Below are positions 7,313-15,008 of a stretch of DNA of 34,616 bases, one piece after another; positions within the stretch are counted from its first letter, which is position 1, and every line of letters starts with the position of its first letter. Below the pieces are notes generated by a model that saw only the letters and a list, made by a program, of their open reading frames with translations, was not told where the DNA came from and searched no databases. A program made the translations under genes and the position numbers. Origin of the DNA: Lawsonibacter sp. (GTDB taxonomy: Bacteria; Bacillota; Clostridia; Oscillospirales; Oscillospiraceae); the NCBI GenBank assembly GCA_022795855.1, contig JAAWHL010000020.1, positions 1-34,616 of the forward strand, given 5' to 3'.

Positions 7313-7347
7313 ACAGCGCCTGTTCCGAGGAACAGGCGCTGTTTTCC
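7313..7347 (+). terminator. Rho-independent terminator of the ribosomal operon
   Basis: A perfect 14-bp inverted repeat, ACAGCGCCTGTTCC (7313-7326) and GGAACAGGCGCTGT (7329-7342), followed by TTTTCC. It lies directly after rplA. Confidence 0.9.
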
Positions 7348-7391
7348 GTATGACCGGCCTGCAAATTGGGAACGATTTGAAGGGGAAGCAC

Positions 7392-7420
7392 TTGCCCATT
7401 TCCCTCTCATATACTATAAT
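7392..7420 (+). promoter_or_regulatory. SigA promoter upstream of murC
   Basis: TTGCCC (7392-7397), a 17-base spacer and a consensus TATAAT (7415-7420). The transcript would begin near 7427 and carry repeat copy A in its leader, about 30 bases before the murC start. Confidence 0.7.
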
Positions 7421-7504
7421 ACAGTCACCGGGCTCCCCGGCAAGGCCCAGCCCGCCCTGAAAGCGGCCTGCCCTGCAATCTCTGACTTTTCGGCACTCCC
7501 AAAA

Positions 7505-7568
7505 GCAATGCGCAGTTTTGCGCAGAACGTTTTTCTTTTGATTCTTTTCTTTTTCAAAAAGAAAAGAA
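7505..7568 (+). repeat. Dispersed two-hairpin repeat, copy A
   Basis: A 64-bp element. The first part, around GCGCAGTTTTGCGC, can form a short hairpin. After AGAACGTTTTTCTTTTGA comes a perfect 13-bp A/T-rich hairpin, TTCTTTTCTTTTT (7542-7554) with AAAAAGAAAAGAA (7556-7568) and a 1-base loop. It aligns base for base over most of its length with copies at 17000-17062 and 28648-28709. It sits in the 5' leader of murC. Confidence 0.85.
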
Positions 7569-7595
7569 CGAACAACAACATCGAGGTGGCGTTTT

Positions 7596-8969
7596 ATGAG
7601 CCTGCACATAGAAGAATACATCCGCCCGGGCCGCCGGGCCCATCTGGTGGGCATCGGCGGGGTGTCCATGTCTCCGCTGGGGGAGGTGCTCCACGGCGCC
7701 GGCGCAGTCATCACCGGCTCCGACGCCCGCGAGAGCGCCGCCACGGAGCATCTGCGCTCCCTGGGCATCCCGGTGTCTATCGGGCACCACCCAGAGGGCG
7801 TCCGGGGCGCGGACTGCGTCATCCGCACCGCCGCCGTCCACGACGGCGACCCGGAAATCGCCGCCGCCCGCCGCCTGGGGATCCCCGTCTTCGAGCGGGC
7901 CCAGGCCTGGGGGGCCATCATGCGCAGCTACCAAAACGCGCTGTGCGTAGCGGGCACCCACGGAAAGACCACCACCACCTCCATGTGCACCCATATCTTC
8001 CTGGCCGCGGGGCGGGACCCCGCAGTGATGATTGGCGGCACCCTCCCCATCCTGGGGGCGGGCCACCGGGTGGGCCGGGGGGATACCATCATCCTGGAGT
8101 CCTGCGAGTACTGCAACTCCTTCCTCTCCTTTTTCCCCACCGTTGCGGTCATCCTGAACGTGGACGCCGACCACCTGGACTTCTTCAAGGACCTGGACGA
8201 CGTAAAGCGCTCCTTCCGGGCCTTCGCCCAGCTGGTGCCGGACCGTGGCTGCGTGGTGGCCGACCGGGACGACGGCAATACCATGGACGCGCTGGACGGC
8301 CTGGACCGCCCCCTGGTCACCTTCGGGCTGGTGGAGGGGGACGTCCACTCCGCCAATCTGACTTACCAGGGGGGCTTCGGCCGCTTCGATATCATCTCCC
8401 GGGGACAGCGGTTCGCCCACGCGGAGCTGTCCGTCCCCGGCGTTCACAACGTGCGCAACGCCCTGGCCGCCGCCGCCGCCGCCATCCAGCTGGGCGTCCC
8501 CGCCCGGGCGGTGGAGGAGGGGCTGAACGCCTTTCACGGAGCGGGCCGCCGCTTTGAGCCCAAGGGGGAGTACGCCGGCGCAAAAATCTATGACGACTAC
8601 GCCCACCACCCCCAGGAGCTGCTCGCCCTGCTGACCACTGTCAAGACCCTGGGCTACCGGCGGGTAATCTGCGCCTTCCAGCCCCACACCTACTCCCGCA
8701 CCAAGGAGCTGTTTGACGATTTTGCCGAGGTGCTGAAGCTGCCCGACCTGACCGTCCTGGCCGAGATATTCCCCGCCCGGGAGACCGATACCCTGGGCGT
8801 CTCCTCCCGGGACCTGGCCCGGCACATCCCCGGGGCGCTGTACTGTCCCACCCTGGAGGAGGTCACCCGGCAGCTGGCCCAGCTGGCCCAGCCCGGCGAT
8901 TTGATCCTCACCGTGGGGGCCGGCGACATCTACCTGGCCGGCGAAGCGCTGGCGGCGCTGGAGGGCTGA
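7596..8969 (+). CDS. murC: UDP-N-acetylmuramate--L-alanine ligase
   Basis: A cytoplasmic peptidoglycan-precursor enzyme that adds L-Ala to UDP-MurNAc using ATP; 457 aa, normal length. The N-terminal Rossmann-like domain begins HLVGIGGVSMSPLGEVL with GSD further on. The Mur ligase P-loop GTHGKTTTT is at residues 120-128. The central domain includes ILNVDADHLDFF, and the C-terminal domain has IYDDYAHHPQEL, FQPHTYSRTKELFDDF and a terminal ILTVGAGDIYLAGE, which are typical of MurC rather than MurD/E/F. The ATG at 7596 follows GAGGT. It has its own promoter and a strong terminator, so it is probably monocistronic. Confidence 0.96.
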   Translation: MSLHIEEYIRPGRRAHLVGIGGVSMSPLGEVLHGAGAVITGSDARESAATEHLRSLGIPVSIGHHPEGVRGADCVIRTAAVHDGDPEIAAARRLGIPVFERAQAWGAIMRSYQNALCVAGTHGKTTTTSMCTHIFLAAGRDPAVMIGGTLPILGAGHRVGRGDTIILESCEYCNSFLSFFPTVAVILNVDADHLDFFKDLDDVKRSFRAFAQLVPDRGCVVADRDDGNTMDALDGLDRPLVTFGLVEGDVHSANLTYQGGFGRFDIISRGQRFAHAELSVPGVHNVRNALAAAAAAIQLGVPARAVEEGLNAFHGAGRRFEPKGEYAGAKIYDDYAHHPQELLALLTTVKTLGYRRVICAFQPHTYSRTKELFDDFAEVLKLPDLTVLAEIFPARETDTLGVSSRDLARHIPGALYCPTLEEVTRQLAQLAQPGDLILTVGAGDIYLAGEALAALEG

Positions 8970-9059
8970 CCTCCTCCTTTTCCTCAGCGCCTTCTTGGAG
9001 CCTGTTTAACATCTCTCAGCACACCGGCCGTTCTCAAGCAGGGCCGCCCCGAAAACCGC

Positions 9060-9097
9060 GAATCCCGCGGAACCGGCACGCCGGTTCCGCGGGATTC
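9060..9097. terminator. Long hairpin between convergent murC and recD2
   Basis: A perfect 17-bp stem, GAATCCCGCGGAACCGG (9060-9076) and CCGGTTCCGCGGGATTC (9081-9097), with loop CACG. A T-rich tract (TCTCCCTTTCTC) follows on the plus strand. It probably terminates murC and may also serve the opposing recD2 gene. Confidence 0.85.
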
Positions 9098-9124
9098 TCC
9101 CTTTCTCGGGCCTGTTCTCCTCCC

Positions 9125-11329
9125 TCAGCCCTCCTCCGCCAGACGGGCCCGCAGCCCGGAGTACCGTCTGGTCTGGCGGTTGTTAGCCACCATCCGGGCC
9201 ACCGTATCCTCGTCGCCCACGGCGATAAACAGCTCCCGGGCCCGGGTGACGGCGGTATAGAGCACGCCCCGGGTCATCAGCATGGGCGCGCCGTCCAGGG
9301 CGGCCAGGATGACCGCCTGATACTCGCTGCCCTGGGACTTATGCACCGTCACGGCGAAGGCGGGCTCCAGCTCCCCCAGCATGTCGGCGGCGTACTCCAC
9401 CAGCCGCCCCTCGAAGTCCACGGTGACCGCCTCGCCGTCGATGGACAGCACCCGGCCCACGTCCCCGTTGAACACCCCCATGCCGGAGCGCAGCCCTCCG
9501 TTCTCCCGCCACAGGATGTCGTAGTTGTTCTTCACCTGCATCACCCGGTCCCCCTCCCGGAACACCCAGTCGCCGAAGCGCCGCTCCCCCTTGTCCTGGG
9601 AGGGGGGGTTCAGGGCGGCCTGGAGGGCCTGATTCAGGGCCCGGGTGCCCGTCCCCCGCCGGCGGGTGGGGGAGAGCACCTGAATCTGGTCGGCGGGGAT
9701 TCCCATACGCTCGGGCAGGCGGCGGCGGCACAGGTCCACAATGGTCTCCACCGCCGACTCGCTGTCCCGGCGGCGCAGGAAGAAGAAGTCCCCGTCGTTG
9801 CGTCTGAGGTCGGGCAGCTCCCCCCGGTTCACCAGGTGGGCATTCCGGATGATGGCGCTCTGGGCGGCCTGCCGGAAAATCTCGTCCAGGCGCACGCAGG
9901 GCACCCGCCCGCTGCGAATCAGGTCGGCGAACAGGCTCCCCGGCCCCACCGAGGGCAGCTGGTCCGGGTCCCCCACCAGCACCAGGCGGCAGTCCCCCCG
10001 CAGGGCGTCCAGCAGGGCGGCCATCAGGGGCACGTCCACCATGGAGGTCTCGTCCACAATCACCGCGTCGGCGGCCAGGGGGTCGTCCTGGTCCTTGGCG
10101 AACACCAGCCGCCCGGACCGGGGGTCGTACCCCGTCTCCAGCAGCCGGTGGATGGTGGAGGCCTCCGCTCCGCACAGCTCCCCCAGGCGCTTGGCCGCCC
10201 GCCCGGTAGGGGCGGCCAGGGCGGTCTCCAGCCCCAGGTCGTCAAACAGGGCCACCACCCCCCGCAGGCAGGTGGTTTTGCCGGTGCCCGGCCCGCCGGT
10301 CAGCAGCATCACCTGCCGCTGGGCGGCCAGAGCCACCGCCTGGAGCTGCTTCTCGTTGTAGCGCAGCCCCTGCCGGCGCTGGATGCGCTGGAGCAGCTTG
10401 TCCAGGTCGCCCGGGGGCAGCAGCTCCGCCCGGCTCATCTCCAGCAGCCGCTCCGCGATAGACTGCTCCGCCTGGAACAGGATGGGCAGGTACACCGCCT
10501 CCTGGCCGGCGGCGGGCTGGCACACCACCTCGCCCCGGCGCTCCAGAGCGGCCAGGCAGTCCTCCAGCAGATCCCCCGGCATGTCCAGCAGCACCGAGGT
10601 GGCCTCCACCAGCTTGCGCCGGGGGAGAAATACATGCCCGTTGTTCATGCTGTTGTGGGCCAGCTCGAACACCAGCCCCGCCTCCAGCCGCTGGGGGTCG
10701 TCCCCCTGCACCCCCAGCTCCAGGGCGATGCGGTCGGCGTCGGAGAAGGGCACCCCGAACTCCTCCCCCGCCAGCAGGTAGGGGTTGGACCGAACCACCT
10801 CCAGGGCCGCGTCGCCGTAGGCCCGGTACAGGGGCATGGCCAGGGTCATGGGCAGCTGATGGGCGGAGAGGAACTCGATCATCCGCCGCATCCCCATCTG
10901 GGCCCGGAAGGCGGCGCTGATTTGCCCCGCCCGCCTGGGGGTGATGCCCCGAATCTGAGCCAGCCGCTCCGGTTCCTCCTCAATCACGGTCAGGGTGTCC
11001 TCCCCGAAGGCCTCAATCAGGGCCCGGGCAGTGGCCTTGCCCACCCCCTTCACGGCCCCGGAGGACAGGTAGTGGAAGATTTCCTTCATCCCCTGGGGCA
11101 GGCGGCGCTCCACCGCCTCGGCCTTGAACTGCACGCCGTAGGCCGCGTGGCGCACCCAGCCGCCCCGTACCGACAGGTACTCCCCCGGGGCCACGCCGGG
11201 CATCTCGCCCACCACCGTCAGCTCCTCCTCCCCCGCCTCCAGGCGGAGGATGGTGTACCCGTTCTCCTCATTCTGGAAAATGATAGAGGAGACCGCGCCC
11301 TCCACCAGCTGCAACTCCTTCTGCTCCAT
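9125..11329 (-). CDS. recD2: RecD2-type ATP-dependent 5'-3' DNA helicase
   Basis: A superfamily 1B helicase of 734 aa. I use the ATG complementary to 11327-11329, preceded by GGGAGGGGGGAG; the track start 23 codons earlier lies in the spacer. The N-terminal RecD2 OB-like region (VEGAVSSIIFQNEENGYTIL) and helix-hairpin-helix region (GVGKATARALIEAFG; IRGITPRRAGQI) mark RecD2 rather than RecBCD RecD. Helicase motifs are GGPGTGKTT near residue 344, VIVDETSMVD (Walker B), LVGDPDQLPSVGPG and the C-terminal VTVHKSQGSEYQAVIL. It is thought to act in replication-fork and mismatch-repair processes. It is last in a minus-strand run after the 109-aa membrane gene. Confidence 0.94.
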   Translation of the reverse strand: MEQKELQLVEGAVSSIIFQNEENGYTILRLEAGEEELTVVGEMPGVAPGEYLSVRGGWVRHAAYGVQFKAEAVERRLPQGMKEIFHYLSSGAVKGVGKATARALIEAFGEDTLTVIEEEPERLAQIRGITPRRAGQISAAFRAQMGMRRMIEFLSAHQLPMTLAMPLYRAYGDAALEVVRSNPYLLAGEEFGVPFSDADRIALELGVQGDDPQRLEAGLVFELAHNSMNNGHVFLPRRKLVEATSVLLDMPGDLLEDCLAALERRGEVVCQPAAGQEAVYLPILFQAEQSIAERLLEMSRAELLPPGDLDKLLQRIQRRQGLRYNEKQLQAVALAAQRQVMLLTGGPGTGKTTCLRGVVALFDDLGLETALAAPTGRAAKRLGELCGAEASTIHRLLETGYDPRSGRLVFAKDQDDPLAADAVIVDETSMVDVPLMAALLDALRGDCRLVLVGDPDQLPSVGPGSLFADLIRSGRVPCVRLDEIFRQAAQSAIIRNAHLVNRGELPDLRRNDGDFFFLRRRDSESAVETIVDLCRRRLPERMGIPADQIQVLSPTRRRGTGTRALNQALQAALNPPSQDKGERRFGDWVFREGDRVMQVKNNYDILWRENGGLRSGMGVFNGDVGRVLSIDGEAVTVDFEGRLVEYAADMLGELEPAFAVTVHKSQGSEYQAVILAALDGAPMLMTRGVLYTAVTRARELFIAVGDEDTVARMVANNRQTRRYSGLRARLAEEG

Positions 11330-11351
11330 CCGGTCTCCCCCCTCCCTGTTT

Positions 11352-11681
11352 CTACTCCAGCAGCTCCTCCAGCCGGTCCGACGGCCACAAAACCGCACCG
11401 TTCCAGCGGGAGACCAGCCGCAGGGCCAGCTCCCGCCCCTCGGCGGACAGGCCTAAGTCGGCGACAGCCACCTGGCCCCCCAGCAGCCCCAGCCCACGCA
11501 GCCACATCAGCGCCCGCAGACTGCGCTCCAGCCCCTCGCCCGCGCCCCGGGCGGGCACAACGGTCCACACCCCCGGGCCGGCCGCAGGATAAAACAGCCG
11601 GCCGAACAGAAGTCCGCCCAGCAGTGCCAGGCCCAGCGCAGACAGCAGGGTCAGCGCCGCGTCCCACAGAATCTCCGTCAT
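11352..11681 (-). CDS. Small membrane-anchored protein of unknown function
   Basis: A 109-aa protein from the ATG complementary to 11679-11681, with GGAGG 8 bases upstream; the track's GTG start overlaps this RBS. One N-terminal hydrophobic segment is visible (AALTLLSALGLALLGGLLFGRLFY), then a soluble part of about 75 residues rich in Leu/Arg/Gly, with VWTVVPARGAGEGLERSLRA and a C-terminal SRWNGAVLWPSDRLEELLE. I do not recognise the family. It ends 22 bases before recD2 and begins 44 bases after the COG2426 gene, so it is probably cotranscribed with both. Confidence 0.7.
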   Translation of the reverse strand: MTEILWDAALTLLSALGLALLGGLLFGRLFYPAAGPGVWTVVPARGAGEGLERSLRALMWLRGLGLLGGQVAVADLGLSAEGRELALRLVSRWNGAVLWPSDRLEELLE

Positions 11682-11725
11682 CGCCCTCACCTCCGGGGCA
11701 TTCTATGCGCCGGAGGCCCGCAGGT

Positions 11726-12223
11726 TCACATCGCGGTGGAAAACAGGTTGATTCCCACGTGGGTCAGGGCGATCATGATGCACCCTGCGGTCATAACGCC
11801 CAGAATCACCGCGGGCATGGCCTTCTTCAGGCGCATGTCCAAAAACGCCGCGGCCAGCGACCCGGTCCAGGCCCCCGTCCCCGGCAGGGGGATGGCTACA
11901 AACAGCCACAGGCCCAGATACTGGTATCTGCTCACCTTTCTGCCCTTGAGGTGGGCCTTACGCTCCAGCTTGTCCACCAGCCGGTTCAGGCGGGGCAGGT
12001 AGCGGCGCATCCACTGAAAAATACGCCGGATGTACACAATGATAAAAGGGGCGGGGATGATATTCCCCACCACTGCCGCCGGAAAGGCCAGCTCGTAGGG
12101 CAGCCCCAGGGCCACCCCGAAGGGAATCCCCCCACGCAGCTCAATGATGGGTATCATGGATACCAGCATGGTGAACAGGCACTTGCCCGGGACGGCTGTG
12201 GTCAGCCACTGTAAAATTTCCAT
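11726..12223 (-). CDS. COG2426 small multidrug-export-like membrane protein
   Basis: An integral membrane protein of 165 aa from the ATG complementary to 12221-12223, with AAGGAG about 10 bases upstream; the track start lies far upstream and has no RBS. It matches the family annotated as small multi-drug export (PF06695/COG2426): MIPIIELRGGIPFGVALGLP near residue 23, a GNIIPAPFIIVYIRRIFQ segment, a basic cytoplasmic loop (LERKAHLKGRKVSRYQYLG), then IPLPGTGAWTGSLAAAFLDM and a final helix. The E-R-G and PLPGTGAW motifs are typical of the family. The real substrate is not established. Confidence 0.85.
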   Translation of the reverse strand: MEILQWLTTAVPGKCLFTMLVSMIPIIELRGGIPFGVALGLPYELAFPAAVVGNIIPAPFIIVYIRRIFQWMRRYLPRLNRLVDKLERKAHLKGRKVSRYQYLGLWLFVAIPLPGTGAWTGSLAAAFLDMRLKKAMPAVILGVMTAGCIMIALTHVGINLFSTAM

Positions 12224-12309
12224 AGATTTCCCGCTCCTTCCGCCGGCCGCGGGGTACAGAAGCAGAAGCGGCCCCGGCGGGACCGCTCTGCGCGTCCGGC
12301 GCTTTTTAT

Positions 12310-12342
12310 CAGTGTAACATCTTTCCGTAAAAAAGTACACTG
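12310..12342. promoter_or_regulatory. Inverted repeat upstream of the COG2426 gene
   Basis: CAGTGTA (12310-12316) and TACACTG (12336-12342) are a perfect 7-bp inverted repeat with a 19-base spacer, in the 173-base gap between the bile salt hydrolase gene and the COG2426 gene. It could be an operator; a -10-like TACACT on the minus strand overlaps it. No gene is seen in 12224-12396. Confidence 0.3.
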
Positions 12343-12396
12343 TGAAAGAAGAGAAATCGCGCCCGTCTCACAAAACTTTTTGGACAGCCCCGGCGG

Positions 12397-13371
12397 TCAG
12401 TTCTGCATCCTAATCTGCTGTACGTCAATCAGGGGGTAGCACACCAGCTTCTCCCCGTCCAGGTTCTCCCGGTACAGGTCCACCCCGGTAATCTGGCTGT
12501 TGTTGTAAGTATTGTAGTAGTACACGCCCTTGTCCACGTTGCAGCAGGAGGTGTAATAGGTCATCTCATAGGCGTCCTTCCCCGCCTGGACGCACCCCCT
12601 CTGCTGGGCCACCGACCCCAGGATATGGAAGAACTGGCTGACGCTCTCCCACTCTGAGCTTCCGCACACCGAGTTGAACTTGGTGAAGGCGGCCTTGACA
12701 AACCGGGAGGGGGAGGACAGGTCCCCCGGCAGTCCCATGGCCCCCATGCCCAGGCTGTAGGGCTCCAGGGGGATGGAGGAGCAGAACCGGTTGGTGGGGG
12801 CGTCCCGGGTCAGGCCCATGAAATTGTTCAGGTACACCATCTGAAAGGAGAAGGGCGGGTTGTTGGTCAGCACCCCCACCGGGTTGTCAAAAATCTTCAG
12901 CCCCTCCTCCACAGCCTCCAACGTAATCACCCGCTCCCGGTCGGCAATCATCCAGTGCAGCGGCGTCAGGGGCAACTCGCTGCTGAAGCGCTCATCCACC
13001 AGCCGGACGTCCTCCAGCAGCTTCTCCGCCTCCTCCACCCCGGCGCACTGGCCCAGCACCCAGCTGATGAGCTCAAAGGGGGCCACGCTGCGCATCCCCG
13101 CCTCCTCGGGCTTGTAAACCGCGTTCTCGGGAAAGCTCAGCCCCGCCATGCTCAGCCCCTTCTCGTTGGTCCCGTCAAAGTACAGCGGCGTGTCCCCGGC
13201 CAGATAGGCCATGCCGATTACCGCGTAGTGCTCCTCCTGGTCCCGGACCTTGCGGAAACGCAGGGGAAAGTTCCGGGGCGTGATGATAATCTGCTCCCGG
13301 CAGGGCGTGTATATGTCCAGGTTGCGCCCGAAATAGTGGTCCTTGGTGTGATAGGTGATGGCGGTACACAT
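12397..13371 (-). CDS. bsh: Choloylglycine (bile salt) hydrolase
   Basis: An N-terminal-nucleophile hydrolase of 324 aa, the usual length, that removes glycine or taurine from conjugated bile salts. Cys2 directly after Met1 is the autocatalytically exposed nucleophile (MCTAITYHT). GRNLD supplies the conserved Arg and Asp. NEKGLSMAGLSFP, LTNNPPFSFQ and GLPGDLSSPSRFV carry the Asn, Asn and Arg of the active site. FFHILGSVAQQRG and GVYYYNTYNNSQI with ENLDG are strongly like the Clostridium perfringens enzyme, as I remember it, so bile salt hydrolase fits better than penicillin V acylase. There is no signal peptide, so it is cytoplasmic. AGGAGGG precedes the ATG. It is divergent from pyrE. Confidence 0.93.
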   Translation of the reverse strand: MCTAITYHTKDHYFGRNLDIYTPCREQIIITPRNFPLRFRKVRDQEEHYAVIGMAYLAGDTPLYFDGTNEKGLSMAGLSFPENAVYKPEEAGMRSVAPFELISWVLGQCAGVEEAEKLLEDVRLVDERFSSELPLTPLHWMIADRERVITLEAVEEGLKIFDNPVGVLTNNPPFSFQMVYLNNFMGLTRDAPTNRFCSSIPLEPYSLGMGAMGLPGDLSSPSRFVKAAFTKFNSVCGSSEWESVSQFFHILGSVAQQRGCVQAGKDAYEMTYYTSCCNVDKGVYYYNTYNNSQITGVDLYRENLDGEKLVCYPLIDVQQIRMQN

Positions 13372-13421
13372 AAAATCCCGTCCCTCCTGCCCTTTTCTCT
13401 CCAGAAAATCGGTCCGCCCGC

Positions 13422-13450
13422 TTGTATCGCGGCGGCGGAAATGATATAAT
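13422..13450 (+). promoter_or_regulatory. SigA promoter of pyrE-radC
   Basis: TTGTAT (13422-13427), a 17-base spacer, and TATAAT (13445-13450) with an extended TG (TGA just before the -10). Expected transcription start is near 13457. Confidence 0.8.
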
Positions 13451-13513
13451 GTTTCGGTTGCTGCGCCACAGCCGTGTGACAGAACCTATTCTATGCGGAA
13501 AGAGGGCCTTTTT

Positions 13514-14185
13514 ATGACCTATCAGGAGGACTTTATTACTTTTATGGTGCGCTCCGGCGTGCTGACCTTCGGGGACTTTACCACCAAGTCCGGCCGGAAA
13601 ACCCCCTATTTCGTCAACACCGGCAACTATAAAACGGGGGCTCAGGCGGCCCGCCTAGGGGACTACTACGCCGCCTGCATCCAGGAGCACATGCCCCAGG
13701 GGATTGACTGCCTCTTCGGCCCGGCCTACAAGGGCATCCCCCTGGCCGTCTCCGCCGCCGCCTCCCTCTCCCGCAATTACGGCCGGGACCTGCCCTACTG
13801 CTTCAACCGCAAGGAGGCCAAGGACCACGGCGAGGGGGGCTCCATGGTGGGCTACCAGCCCAAGGACGGGGACCGGGTGGCCATCATCGAGGACGTGGTC
13901 ACCGCCGGCACCGCCGTGCGGGAGTCCATCGCGCTGTTCCGCTCCGTCGCCGCCGTGGAAATCAAGGCCCTGTTTGTCAGCGTGGACCGCATGGAGCGGG
14001 GCACCCGGGACTGCTCCACCCTGGACGAGCTGCGCCAGGACTACGGCATCCAGGTCTTCCCCATCGTCACCGTGCGGGAGGTCATCTCCTTCCTCCACAA
14101 CCACCCTGTGGACGGGGAGGTCCTCATTGACAGCGGCATGAAGGCCAGAATGGAGGACTATCTGTCCCGGTACGGGGCCCGGTAA
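13514..14185 (+). CDS. pyrE: Orotate phosphoribosyltransferase
   Basis: A pyrimidine-synthesis enzyme that makes OMP from orotate and PRPP; 223 aa. I choose ATG 13514, preceded by AAAGAGGG, over 13493, which has no RBS. The N-terminus has the substrate hood (KSGRKTPYFVNTGNY). FGPAYKGIPLAV is at residues 68-79, the catalytic loop NRKEAKDHGEGG is near 98-109, and the PRPP-binding motif VAIIEDVVTAGTA is at 122-134. No other pyr gene is nearby, so it is separated from the pathway operon. radC follows after 20 bases, probably on the same transcript. Confidence 0.96.
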   Translation: MTYQEDFITFMVRSGVLTFGDFTTKSGRKTPYFVNTGNYKTGAQAARLGDYYAACIQEHMPQGIDCLFGPAYKGIPLAVSAAASLSRNYGRDLPYCFNRKEAKDHGEGGSMVGYQPKDGDRVAIIEDVVTAGTAVRESIALFRSVAAVEIKALFVSVDRMERGTRDCSTLDELRQDYGIQVFPIVTVREVISFLHNHPVDGEVLIDSGMKARMEDYLSRYGAR

Positions 14186-14205
14186 GCGGCAGAGGGCTCT
14201 TGAGT

Positions 14206-14895
14206 ATGGAACGGTCCATCCATGCCGGACACCGCCTGCGGGTCAAGCAGGAGTTTCTCACCCATGGCCTGGGGAGCTGGCCGGAGCACCGGGTGCTGGA
14301 GCTGCTGCTGTTCTACGCCCTGCCCCAGGGCGACGTGAACGGCCTGGCCCACGAGCTCATCGAACGCTTCGGCTCCCTGTCCGGAGTGCTGGACGCCTCC
14401 CCGGACGAGCTGTGCAAGGTGAAGGGCGTCAGCGAGCACACCGCCGCCCTCCTCCGTCTGATTCCCGCCCTGGCCGGGCGCTATCTGGGCAGCCGCACCC
14501 AGGTGCGGCCCGTGGTCCACGACGCCCGGGACGCCTACGAGATTCTGTCCAGCTGCTTTTTCGGCGCACGGAACGAGATGTCCTACGTCCTGTGTCTGGA
14601 CGGCAAAAACCAGTATCTCGGCGTGCGCAAGCTGTCCGAGGGGTGCATCGACTCCACCTCCGTCAACATCCGCCGCATCGCCGAGGAGGCCATGGCCCTC
14701 CGGGCGGCGAAAATCTATCTCGCCCACAACCACATCAGCAACATCGCCCTGCCCTCCCAGGCGGACGTCAGCAGCACCATGGTCATCCGCACCGCCCTGG
14801 CGGGCGTCGGCGTGGAGCTGGTGGACCACCTGATTTTTGTGGACGGGGACATGGTATCCCTGCGTGAGAGCGCCCGGGCCTATGAGCTGTTCTGA
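14206..14895 (+). CDS. radC: RadC/JAB-domain (MPN) protein
   Basis: A RadC-family protein of 229 aa. The ATG at 14206 has AGAGGG upstream; the TTG at 14200 in the track is less likely. A helix-hairpin-helix-like N-terminal part (LCKVKGVSEHTAALLRLIP) precedes the MPN domain. The metal-binding JAMM pattern H-x-H-x7-S-x2-D is intact (HNHISNIALPSQAD from residue 174), but the usual HNHPSGD is changed to HNHISNI. The end is typical (VDHLIFVDGDMVSLRE). The role of RadC is still unclear despite the old DNA-repair name. It lies in the pyrE operon and before uvrB. Confidence 0.92.
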   Translation: MERSIHAGHRLRVKQEFLTHGLGSWPEHRVLELLLFYALPQGDVNGLAHELIERFGSLSGVLDASPDELCKVKGVSEHTAALLRLIPALAGRYLGSRTQVRPVVHDARDAYEILSSCFFGARNEMSYVLCLDGKNQYLGVRKLSEGCIDSTSVNIRRIAEEAMALRAAKIYLAHNHISNIALPSQADVSSTMVIRTALAGVGVELVDHLIFVDGDMVSLRESARAYELF

Positions 14896-14906
14896 TTTCC
14901 CATTCT

Positions 14907-14938
14907 GCCCCGTTCCGGAGCTTTTTCCGGGGCGGGGC
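14907..14938 (+). terminator. Imperfect hairpin after radC
   Basis: GCCCCG and CGGGGC enclose CCGGA(gctttt)TCCGG, giving a bulged GC-rich stem. It is followed by A residues rather than T on the plus strand, so it is a weak terminator candidate only. Confidence 0.4.
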
Positions 14939-14947
14939 AAAAAAGCC

Positions 14948-14976
14948 TTGATATCGAACCTCTGTTCTGATATAAT
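14948..14976 (+). promoter_or_regulatory. SigA promoter of uvrB
   Basis: TTGATA (14948-14953), a 17-base spacer and consensus TATAAT (14971-14976), with an extended TGA before the -10. The leader is about 25 bases. No obvious LexA (GAAC-N4-GTTC type) site is seen, although GAAC-CTCT-GTTC lies in the spacer at 14956-14967. Confidence 0.85.
14956..14967. promoter_or_regulatory. Candidate LexA (SOS) box inside the uvrB promoter
   Basis: CGAACCTCTGTTCTG in the spacer contains GAAC-CTCT-GTTC. The Gram-positive LexA consensus is CGAACRNRYGTTYG, so this agrees in CGAAC, the 4-base spacing and GTTC, with a final T instead of G. Its place between -35 and -10 is right for SOS repression of uvrB, a known SOS gene. 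Confidence 0.7.
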
Positions 14977-15008
14977 ACGGATGCAGCTTCACCACAGGAG
15001 GAATCCCT

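Noticed and set aside
7505-7568. Copies A-C as simple rho-independent terminators
   Set aside because: The A/T hairpins look terminator-like, but copies A and B lie directly before start codons of genes on the same strand, copy B lies in an open reading frame, and the similarity extends over about 63 bp beyond the hairpin.
9341-12214. 957-codon plus-strand ORF opposite recD2
   Set aside because: Pro/Gln/His-rich antisense translation of recD2 and neighbours.
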